Source of the DNA: Thermoplasmata archaeon
GTDB lineage: Archaea; Thermoplasmatota; Thermoplasmata; Lutacidiplasmatales; UBA184
NCBI GenBank assembly: GCA_030039995.1
Contig: JASHUL010000252.1
Coordinates: forward strand, 1-7,576
Length of the DNA stretch: 7,576 nt
Reading direction: 5' to 3'
Of the stretch, positions 1 through 5,834 are shown piece after piece. The notes beneath the pieces were generated by a model. That model worked only from the letters and a program-made list of their open reading frames with translations, ran no database searches and was not told the DNA's origin. The position numbers and the translations under genes were made by a program. Every line of letters starts with the position of its first letter. The first letter of the stretch is position 1.

Positions 1-280
1 GGCGAAGGCGGGCGTCGAGCAGGCGACCCGCGCGCTCGCGCTCGAGCTCGCGCCGAGGATCCGCGTGAACTCGGTCGCACCCGGCTACATTCGAACCGAC
101 ATGAACCGGGAAGGTCGGGCCGACCGCCGGTTCGCGGCGGCGGTCGAGAAGGCGACGCCGCTCGGACGATGGGGCGAGCCCGAGGACGTCGCCCCCGCCG
201 TCCGGTACCTGTTGAGCCTCGAGGCCGACTGGGTGACGGGGCTGGTCCTCGGTGTGGACGGAGGGGTTCCGCTCCGATGA
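1..280 (+). CDS. Short-chain dehydrogenase/reductase, C-terminal part (5' truncated by window edge)
   Basis: This is the C-terminal 92 residues of a classical SDR, a Rossmann-fold NAD(P)H-dependent oxidoreductase. The open frame runs from base 2 to the TGA at 278-280 with no stop. The first visible residues, AKAG, carry the catalytic Lys of the YxxxK motif, so the Tyr and the cofactor-binding half lie just outside the window. The conserved SDR block after the active site is present (RVNSVAPGYIRTDM), followed by PLGRWGEPEDVA and the C-terminal VTGLVLGVDGG strand. The internal ATG at 65 is part of this block and not a start. The stop overlaps the next SDR's start in an ATGA junction, so the two are probably translated together. 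The sequence resembles the downstream SDR and suggests an old tandem duplication. The substrate is unknown; a FabG-like 3-oxoacyl reductase or a sugar/alcohol dehydrogenase is possible. Confidence 0.93.
   Translation, partial: AKAGVEQATRALALELAPRIRVNSVAPGYIRTDMNREGRADRRFAAAVEKATPLGRWGEPEDVAPAVRYLLSLEADWVTGLVLGVDGGVPLR
260..266 (+). promoter_or_regulatory. Shine-Dalgarno site for the second SDR
   Basis: GGAGGGG lies 10 nt upstream of the ATG at 277, inside the end of the preceding SDR gene. It supports the ATG at 277 as the start, rather than the in-frame upstream ATG at 169, and fits coupled translation across the ATGA overlap. Confidence 0.6.
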
Positions 281-1056
281 ACGACAGCGCTCCGTTCTCG
301 GGGAAGGTCGCGGTCGTCACCGGTGGGTCCCGCGGGATCGGCCGCGCCACGGTGCTCGCGCTCGCCCGCGAAGGCGCGGACGTCGCCTTCAGCTACCGGA
401 AGTCGGCGAAGGACGCACGGGAGGTCGTGCAGGCGGCGGAGCGGTTGGGGCGGCGGGCGCTCGCGATCCCGAGCGACGCGGCCCAACCCGACGAGACCGA
501 GGACCTCGTCCAGCGCGTCCGGACCGAGCTCGGGCCGATCGATGTGGTCGTCGCGAACGCGGGGATTCCGGGACCGTCGGGCTGGGAGGCCGTCTCCCCC
601 CAGTCGTGGCGGGAGACCCTCGAGACGAACCTCGTCGGCGCCTACTCCCTCGTGCGCGCAGCGCGCCCCCACTTTCCCGTGGCCGGCGGTTCGGTGACCC
701 TGGTCGCCTCCATCAGCGGGCTCATCGCGGAGCCGGAACTGCTCGCGTACTCCGTCGCGAAGGCCGGGATGATCTCGATGACCCGGAGCCTCGCGCTGGC
801 GCTCGCGCCCAAGGTGCGCGTGAACGCGGTGGCGCCGGGCTGGGTCCGGACCGCGATGACGGCGACCTTGCACGAGCCCGCGGCCACCCGGGAGAAATTC
901 CGGCGAACGATCCCCCGGGGCCGCTGGGGCGAGCCGGACGACGTGGCGGCGGCGGTCCTCTTCCTCGCCTCCGACATGGCACGGTTCGTGACCGGCGAGA
1001 TATTGGTGGTGGACGGCGGAGGCAGCCTCCGCTGGCGGGCCGGCGCGGCCGACTGA
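277..1056 (+). CDS. Short-chain dehydrogenase/reductase (classical SDR, FabG-like)
   Basis: This is a complete 259-residue classical SDR, the usual length for the family. It has the cofactor-binding TGGSRGIG motif (residues 15-22), NAG (94-96), the catalytic Asn118 in ETNLVG, Ser145, and the YSVAK active site (Tyr158, Lys162). Ser145 to Tyr158 has the 13-residue spacing seen in E. coli FabG. The conserved RVNAVAPGWVRTAM block and a C-terminal VTGEILVVDGGG follow. SYRKS after strand beta-2 (39-43) lacks the acidic residue typical of NAD-specific enzymes and hints at NADP(H) preference; that is inference. It should be a soluble cytoplasmic enzyme reducing a carbonyl or oxidising an alcohol, substrate unknown. 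The start is ATG at 277, overlapping the upstream SDR stop (ATGA) with a good Shine-Dalgarno 10 nt away. The gene ends 4 nt before the stop of the convergent gene. Confidence 0.95.
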   Translation: MNDSAPFSGKVAVVTGGSRGIGRATVLALAREGADVAFSYRKSAKDAREVVQAAERLGRRALAIPSDAAQPDETEDLVQRVRTELGPIDVVVANAGIPGPSGWEAVSPQSWRETLETNLVGAYSLVRAARPHFPVAGGSVTLVASISGLIAEPELLAYSVAKAGMISMTRSLALALAPKVRVNAVAPGWVRTAMTATLHEPAATREKFRRTIPRGRWGEPDDVAAAVLFLASDMARFVTGEILVVDGGGSLRWRAGAAD

Positions 1057-1060
1057 GCGC

Positions 1061-1420
1061 TCAGGCGTAGTGGCTGAGGCTGGAGCGTTCCTTCTTCGTC
1101 GCCTCGCGCTCTTCTCCGCGCTCTTCGCGACGACGCTCCTTCTCGCACTCTTCCTCGGAGACCCAGTCGAACTTGAGGTCCTCCGGGTGCTCGTGGGCGA
1201 TGAACGCCCCGGCTTCGAACGCGCTCGAGAGGAGCTCCTCGAGGTTCTCCGCGTCCGTGCCTTCGAGCCGTCCCGCCGTCCGCCAGTACCAGTCGGGCGC
1301 CTTGCCCGCGGCCTGGAGGTACTCCGTGACGAGGTCGTAGATCGACGAGCGGTCGTCGGCGAGCCGGACGTGGAGGTGCCGGTCCTGATCCTCGCCGCCC
1401 GCCTTGTTCTCCCCGGACAT
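1061..1420 (-). CDS. Hypothetical charged protein, 119 residues
   Basis: I do not recognise this family. The chosen start is the ATG at 1420, giving 119 residues. An in-frame ATG at 1582 would add 54 low-complexity residues running back across the divergent promoter and into the neighbouring gene, so I rejected it. The N-terminus is acidic (residues 1-13). Residues 14-88 look like a small folded domain: a possible strand RHLHVRL, an amphipathic helix around SIYDLVTEYLQ, an aromatic DWYWRTAG segment, then helices around NLEELLSSAFEAGAF. The last 30 residues are almost entirely Glu, Arg and Lys, probably a charged helix. There is one Cys (residue 92), with no signal peptide and no membrane segment. 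No Shine-Dalgarno precedes the ATG, and a TATA-like box is centred 26.5 nt upstream, which suggests a leaderless mRNA. It is divergent from the mre11-rad50 operon and may be co-expressed with it. That the frame is real is fairly likely; no function can be given. Confidence 0.7.
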   Translation of the reverse strand: MSGENKAGGEDQDRHLHVRLADDRSSIYDLVTEYLQAAGKAPDWYWRTAGRLEGTDAENLEELLSSAFEAGAFIAHEHPEDLKFDWVSEEECEKERRREERGEEREATKKERSSLSHYA

Positions 1421-1443
1421 CGGGTCAAGAAGACGGACCCCTG

Positions 1444-1449
1444 CTATAA
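1444..1449. promoter_or_regulatory. Shared bidirectional TATA-like box
   Basis: CTATAA on the plus strand reads TTATAG on the minus strand, a rare AT-rich spot in this GC-rich DNA. The central TATA (1445-1448) is centred at 1446.5. The ATG of the plus-strand gene (1473) and the ATG of the minus-strand gene (1420) are each 26.5 nt away, the usual archaeal TATA-to-transcription-start distance. Neither gene has a Shine-Dalgarno sequence, so both transcripts are probably leaderless and begin at or next to their start codons. No clear purine-rich BRE is visible on either side, so which direction is stronger cannot be told. Confidence 0.6.
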
Positions 1450-1472
1450 CGTGTCCAGACCGCCGCCCAGCG

Positions 1473-1910
1473 ATGCTTGATGAACCTCCCCGCGTTGGGG
1501 CGGTCGGACCCGTGTACGGCGGAAACGCGAACGCGAGCACCGCGGCCCCCGGGGCCGCCGGGGCCGCGAGCCAGCGATACAACTACCTCGTCGGTCGGCT
1601 CCGGAGCCGCCAGATCACCATGGAGGAAGCGACCGAGCTGTTCGCCTTGATGCAAGGGATGATCGCCCGGGCGAACGAGGTGGCCCGCGCCGCGACGTAC
1701 CGGACGCCCACGCCCAGCGTGCCCGCGGTCGTCCCACCCCCGCCGCCTTCGCGTCTCCCCGGGGCGCCGTCCTCCGCGGACGACTTCCTGCTCGTCGGGC
1801 TGCTCGCGATGGGCGCCGGCGCGGGGCTGCTCGCCGCGCTTTCGAAGCGCATCGGGGACGTGACCCCGGCCGCTCCGGACCGGTCGAAGTCGGGATCGGC
1901 GTCCCGGTAG
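1473..1910 (+). CDS. Small single-pass membrane protein leading the mre11-rad50 operon
   Basis: This 145-residue protein belongs to no family I recognise. Its regions in order are: a Gly/Ala-rich flexible N-terminus (1-34); a predicted helical segment (about 37-77) containing YLVGRLRSRQITMEEATEL; a Pro-rich linker (79-97) with a run of five prolines; one hydrophobic stretch (about 104-124) that could span the membrane, followed by Lys/Arg; and a short hydrophilic tail. The helical part slightly resembles the oligomerising SHOCT motif (short helix, then IT.EE), which is a weak impression. The start is ATG at 1473, 26.5 nt from the shared TATA box. An in-frame ATG at 1404 lies inside the divergent gene and upstream of the TATA box, so it is less likely. 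The stop is 9 nt before mre11, which implies co-transcription. The role is unknown; a membrane anchor or accessory for the MR complex is speculation from position alone. Confidence 0.75.
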   Translation: MLDEPPRVGAVGPVYGGNANASTAAPGAAGAASQRYNYLVGRLRSRQITMEEATELFALMQGMIARANEVARAATYRTPTPSVPAVVPPPPPSRLPGAPSSADDFLLVGLLAMGAGAGLLAALSKRIGDVTPAAPDRSKSGSASR

Positions 1911-1919
1911 GGTCCGGCG

Positions 1920-3203
1920 ATGCCGCCCGACCGGTTCGTCTTTGCCCACCTCGCGGACGCTCACGTCGGGGCGTGGCCGCGCGACCCGGCGGTCCGAGCG
2001 GCGCTGCGGGAGAGCGTGCTTCGGGCCCTCCGCGTGGTCTCGGAGAGGGACGCGCAGTTCCTCCTGATCTCGGGCGACCTGTTCCACACGCCCGTGCCGG
2101 ACCCGAGCGAGGTCGCCCCGGTCGCGGCGGCCCTGAAGGAGCTCGTGGACGAAGGTCGGCGCGTGTACGCGATCTACGGCTCCCACGACTACGTGGCGCA
2201 TCGCACGAGCTGGCTCGACGTCCTCGCGGAGACCGGCGTGTTCGTCAAGGTCGCCCCGGAGGCGGTACGGGCGGAGGGGACACGGTGGACCCTCCCGTTC
2301 CAGGTCGACGAACCCACCGGCGCGCGGATCGCGGGGATCTCGGGCCGGTCCCACGGACTCGACCGAGAGTACTTCCGCGCGGTCGACGCGGAGGCGTTCC
2401 GCGCCGCGCCGGGGTTCAAGATCTTCCAGTTTCACGCCGCGGTCGAGGAGTACCTCCCGCCCAGCCTGCGGGCGCACATCCGGGGGATCCGGCGCGACGA
2501 CCTTCCCGCCGGCTGCGACTACTACGCGGGCGGACACATCCACTACACGTACGAGGGCGAGGGACCGGACGGAGGTCTGCTCGTGAATCCCGGCGCCGTC
2601 TTCGGCACCAGCCGGACCGACCTCGTCAACGGGGAGGCGAGGACGACCCACCAGGGGGTCGTGATCGTGCACGTCGAGCAGGGCCGACCGAAGCTCGAGT
2701 ACGTCGAGACCGCCCCGCGCGGCGCGGTGCGCCTGGTGGACGTCGACGTGTCGGGCGAGAGCGTCGAGGAGGCGCACCGGCACGTGGCGTCCGTCGTCCG
2801 GGCGGCAAACGACCGGCCGGGGGTTCTCGTCTTCCCGAAGGTGAAAGGCACGCTCGCGGACGGTAGCGTGGCCGCGCTCGCCCTCACCGAGGTAGCCCGG
2901 ACCGAGGGGCGGGAAGCCGGGACGGTCCACTGGGACGTGACGGAGCTCGAGGTCCCCGAGACCGCGGGCGCCGCGTCGGCGAGCGAGGCGGACATCGAAG
3001 CCGCCGAGACCCGTTCGCTCCTCGCTCAGGCGGGCGGGGCGCCCCCCGGCTTCGACCCCGCGGAGGCGGAGCGGGTCGTCCGAGAACTCGCCCGCGAGCT
3101 CGGGACGCCGAAAGCCGAGGGCGAGTCGCGCCAGGACTACGCGAACGCGCGGATCGAGAGCGCTCGACGGCTCCTTCGGGTCCGACCGGGCGCGACCCCG
3201 TAG
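1920..3203 (+). CDS. mre11: Mre11 DNA double-strand break repair nuclease
   Basis: This 427-residue protein is the Mn-dependent nuclease of the Mre11-Rad50 complex, which trims broken DNA ends in the cytoplasm. Metallophosphoesterase motifs occur in order: AHLADAHVG (Asp13, His15), SGDLFH (Asp53), YGSHD (Ser88, His89, Asp90), FQFHAAV (His172), and GGHIH (His206, His208). His89 matches the catalytic His of the GNHD motif. The neighbouring Asn, a metal ligand in Pyrococcus Mre11, is Ser88 here. The nuclease core is about residues 1-250, a capping domain about 255-345, then an Ala/Glu-rich linker. The C-terminal helices (about 380-420) are where archaeal Mre11 binds the base of the Rad50 coiled coil. 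ATG 1920 follows the previous stop by 9 nt, with only a weak AGGG (1909-1912) as ribosome site. The stop is 9 nt before rad50. SbcD is the bacterial counterpart, but the partner and its hook support Mre11. Confidence 0.95.
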   Translation: MPPDRFVFAHLADAHVGAWPRDPAVRAALRESVLRALRVVSERDAQFLLISGDLFHTPVPDPSEVAPVAAALKELVDEGRRVYAIYGSHDYVAHRTSWLDVLAETGVFVKVAPEAVRAEGTRWTLPFQVDEPTGARIAGISGRSHGLDREYFRAVDAEAFRAAPGFKIFQFHAAVEEYLPPSLRAHIRGIRRDDLPAGCDYYAGGHIHYTYEGEGPDGGLLVNPGAVFGTSRTDLVNGEARTTHQGVVIVHVEQGRPKLEYVETAPRGAVRLVDVDVSGESVEEAHRHVASVVRAANDRPGVLVFPKVKGTLADGSVAALALTEVARTEGREAGTVHWDVTELEVPETAGAASASEADIEAAETRSLLAQAGGAPPGFDPAEAERVVRELARELGTPKAEGESRQDYANARIESARRLLRVRPGATP

Positions 3204-3206
3204 GAG
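3202..3206 (+). promoter_or_regulatory. Shine-Dalgarno site for rad50, overlapping the mre11 stop
   Basis: AGGAG begins inside the mre11 TAG stop codon (3201-3203) and lies 6 nt before the rad50 ATG at 3213. It fixes the rad50 start, and terminating ribosomes could readily pass to rad50, which would help keep subunit amounts balanced. Confidence 0.65.
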
Positions 3207-3212
3207 AACCCG

Positions 3213-5834
3213 ATGCAGCTACGACACCTGCGGGTCCGCAACATCCGCAGCTACGAGTCAGGGGCGGTCGACTTCTCGGCGGGCACGACGCTGATCGCGG
3301 GCGATGTCGGGGCCGGCAAGACGAGCCTCCTGTACGCGATCGAGATGGCCCTCTTCGGGACGTCCGAGGTCGACGCGGCGTACCTCGTGCGCCACGGGGG
3401 GACCCACGCCGAGGTCGCCGTCACCTTCGTCGACGCCGAGCACCGCTACGAGGTCTCTCGGCGGTTCCGCCGGATCCGGCGCAAGGGCCGCGAGGCGTTC
3501 GAGCCCGAAGGGATCTCCTTCTCCGTGGACGGGGCGAAGACCGAGTACTCCGCGACCGAGCTGCGGCAGCGCGTGATCGAGCTCCTCGGATTTCCGGACA
3601 ACCCGAGCCCCACCGCGCACTCCGACCTCTGGCGATGGGCCGTCTACGTGCCGCAGGAGAGGATGCGGGACATCCTCGCGGCCCGGCCCCAGGACCGGCT
3701 CGAGACCGTGCGCAAAGCGCTGGGCGTCGAACGGTACCGAACGGCCGCCGACAACGCGCAGGACGTCGCGGCCGACCTGCGCCGGACGGCCCTCGCGCTC
3801 CGCTCGGAGGCGGACCTCCTGCAGCATTACGACGAAGAGTTCGCGAACGCCGCGGCCGAAGGGGAGCGGCTGGAGGTCGAGCGCGCGACGCTCGACCAAG
3901 CCATCTCCGTGGCGGAACGCGAGCTCCGGTCGGCCGGGGAGGACGTCGAGGCGCTCGACGCGACCGTCCGTCGTCTCGACGCCGACCGGCGCGAGGTCGA
4001 GAGCCTCGTTCGCGAGGACGAAGCGGACCGACGGGCGCTCGCGGAGCGGGCGCGCCTCCGGGAAGAGCGGGCGCGCGTCGTCGAGGACCAGCGAGCCGCG
4101 GCCGACGTCGCCCGGGGCGAGGCGCGCGACCTCACGGCCCGGACGACCGAGCTCGCCGCCATGGAGGCCCGGGTCGCGGGATACCGTGGGGAGATCGACG
4201 CGCTCGCCCCTGAGCTCAAGGTTCTTCAGACCGCTCGTGCGGAGGTACTCGCGGGCGAGCGCCGTCGTGCGACCGCTCGCGAGGAGTCGGCCCGCGCGGC
4301 CGAGGACGTCCGATCGGCGGAGACGGCCCTCGAGCGCGCGGTGCACGACGGTCCGTCTCGGGAGCCGCCGGCGCCGACCTCCGAGGGACTGGACGCGATC
4401 GACGAGCGCCTGGTGGGACTGCGTGCGGCGGAGACGTCGGCGCTGACCGACCTCACCCGAGCCCAAGGGTCGGTGCACGAATGGGAGGAGCTGCTCCACG
4501 CCGGCGTCTGCCCGCGCTGCGGGCAAGCGGTTCGGCCGGACGAGTTCGAGCCGCATCGGGCGGAAGCGGACGAGGCGGCGACCCTCGCCGAGACCGCGTA
4601 CCGGCAGTCGGTCGAGGCGCGCGCGCGCGCCGAGGACGAGCGCCGGTCCCGAGAACGGTTCGAACGGGCCCACGAACGATGGGTCCAGGCCGAGAAGAGT
4701 CGGGCCACGGCACGAGCGGTCGCTGCGGGCGCGCACGAACGCGCGACCCAGGGGGCGGCGGCGCTCGGGGAGCTCGAACGGGCGATCGCGAGCGCCGCGG
4801 AACGGCGGGAGAGGGCCGAACCGGCCGAGCGACGCGAGGCGGAGCTCCGGGCCCTCCTCGCCGCCGCTGAGTCCGACCGCGCCCGACAGGCGCGCGAAGT
4901 CGAGCGGGACCGAGCGGCGGCCGAGCGGCTGCGCGCCGCGGAACTTGCGGTCGACGCTCTCACGGCCGAGATCGCGCGGATCGAGCGGGAGACGGACGCG
5001 ATCCGCTCGCGGGGAGAGGAACGCTCGCGACGGATCGAGGAACTTCGCGGGCTGCTCTCGCGAGCGGAAGAGCAGCGGTCCCAGCTCCGATCGGCGGAGA
5101 CCCGCCGACGTACGGTCGAGGCGTCGGTCGAAGAACAGCGCCGCGCGCGGGTCCGGGTCGACACTCGACTCGACGAGGCGATCCGTCGGCGGGCGGAGTC
5201 GGACCGTGGTCGGGCGGAACGCGCCCGAAGGATCGAGGAAGCGCGGGACCTCGAGTCGAAGGCCGTCTGGGTCTCGGGTCCGTTCCGCGTCGCCCTGCTC
5301 GAGATGGAGAAGAAGCTGCTCCAGCATGCCCAGGCCGCTTTCGAGCGCCACTTCGCTCGGTACTTCGCGACGTTGATCGACGACCCCGCGCTCGTCGCGC
5401 GCACGGACCCGTCGTTCTCCCCGTCCGTGGCGATCGAAGGAGAGTGGACCCCCCCCGAAGCGCTGAGCGGCGGCGAGCGGACCAGCCTCGCGCTCGCGTT
5501 CCGGCTCGCCCTCGCTCAGGTGGTACGAACGCTCGGTGAGCTGCGGCTCGACACGATCCTGCTCGACGAGCCGACCGACGGGTTCTCCCCGGAGCAGGTC
5601 GTGCGGATGGGCGAGCTGCTGGACGAGCTCGACCTTCCGCAGGTGATCCTCGTGTCGCACGAGGACGCGCTGGCCGGCATCGCCGATCGGGTCGTCCGCG
5701 TCGAGAAGGTGGACGGCCGGTCGACCCTCGGTACCGGCGTCACGGCCGTTGCGCCCGAGTCTCCGGCGGTGGACGGGAAGACCGAGGCGCCCCACCCGGC
5801 GCGCGCCCGGCGCAAGCGGGCGTCCCTAGGTTAG
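3213..5834 (+). CDS. rad50: Rad50 ATPase, zinc-hook coiled-coil subunit of the Mre11 complex
   Basis: This 873-residue SMC-like ABC ATPase tethers DNA ends and gates Mre11 by ATP-driven dimerisation. The N-terminal half of the ATPase has Walker A GDVGAGKTS (30-38, Lys36) and the Q-loop VPQE (Gln148). Charged coiled coil runs about 185-432 and 437-685. The zinc hook CPRC (Cys433, Cys436) sits at the midpoint, so the arms match at about 248 residues each. The C-terminal half has the signature LSGGERTSLALA (751-762), Walker B TILLDEP (Asp785, Glu786) and the switch His816 in LVSHE. The D-loop reads DGFSPEQ and not the common xxLD. The start, 9 nt after mre11 with AGGAG, and the length are family-typical. 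The last 40 residues are low complexity and end in a basic ARARRKRA tail. The gene overlaps the convergent reductase gene by 9 nt. The CPRC hook and the mre11 partner distinguish it from other SMC proteins. Confidence 0.96.
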   Translation: MQLRHLRVRNIRSYESGAVDFSAGTTLIAGDVGAGKTSLLYAIEMALFGTSEVDAAYLVRHGGTHAEVAVTFVDAEHRYEVSRRFRRIRRKGREAFEPEGISFSVDGAKTEYSATELRQRVIELLGFPDNPSPTAHSDLWRWAVYVPQERMRDILAARPQDRLETVRKALGVERYRTAADNAQDVAADLRRTALALRSEADLLQHYDEEFANAAAEGERLEVERATLDQAISVAERELRSAGEDVEALDATVRRLDADRREVESLVREDEADRRALAERARLREERARVVEDQRAAADVARGEARDLTARTTELAAMEARVAGYRGEIDALAPELKVLQTARAEVLAGERRRATAREESARAAEDVRSAETALERAVHDGPSREPPAPTSEGLDAIDERLVGLRAAETSALTDLTRAQGSVHEWEELLHAGVCPRCGQAVRPDEFEPHRAEADEAATLAETAYRQSVEARARAEDERRSRERFERAHERWVQAEKSRATARAVAAGAHERATQGAAALGELERAIASAAERRERAEPAERREAELRALLAAAESDRARQAREVERDRAAAERLRAAELAVDALTAEIARIERETDAIRSRGEERSRRIEELRGLLSRAEEQRSQLRSAETRRRTVEASVEEQRRARVRVDTRLDEAIRRRAESDRGRAERARRIEEARDLESKAVWVSGPFRVALLEMEKKLLQHAQAAFERHFARYFATLIDDPALVARTDPSFSPSVAIEGEWTPPEALSGGERTSLALAFRLALAQVVRTLGELRLDTILLDEPTDGFSPEQVVRMGELLDELDLPQVILVSHEDALAGIADRVVRVEKVDGRSTLGTGVTAVAPESPAVDGKTEAPHPARARRKRASLG

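Noticed and set aside
85..1428. A 447-codon minus-strand open frame opposite the SDRs
   Set aside because: The SDR motifs lie on the opposite strand. The Arg/Ser/Thr-rich product is typical of antisense frames in GC-rich DNA.
1061..1480. A 136-codon plus-strand open frame opposite the charged hypothetical protein
   Set aside because: It crosses the promoter and has Leu/Arg/Val-rich antisense composition. The minus-strand reading has balanced acidic and basic residues, a suitable start and a TATA box, though I cannot exclude it fully.
1421..1582. An N-terminal extension of the 119-residue minus-strand protein
   Set aside because: It would start inside the divergent gene and upstream of the TATA box. 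The added residues are low complexity and unlike the rest.
1910..1920. A separate promoter in front of mre11
   Set aside because: The 9-nt spacer has no AT-rich element, so mre11 most likely depends on the promoter at 1444-1449.
1425..2930. A 501-codon open frame on the minus strand opposite mre11 and the membrane-protein gene
   Set aside because: It spans two real genes and the divergent promoter, has low-complexity composition, and shows no domain.
3258..5795. An 845-codon open frame on the minus strand opposite rad50
   Set aside because: It is a mirror of the GC-biased codon use of rad50: Arg/Leu/Gly-rich, with no recognisable domain, while the plus strand carries every Rad50 motif.
3213..5834. 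Rad50/Mre11 as a phage or defence SbcCD-like system
   Set aside because: Lengths, hook, motifs and the mre11-rad50 order fit ordinary archaeal repair genes, and no defence or mobile genes adjoin them.
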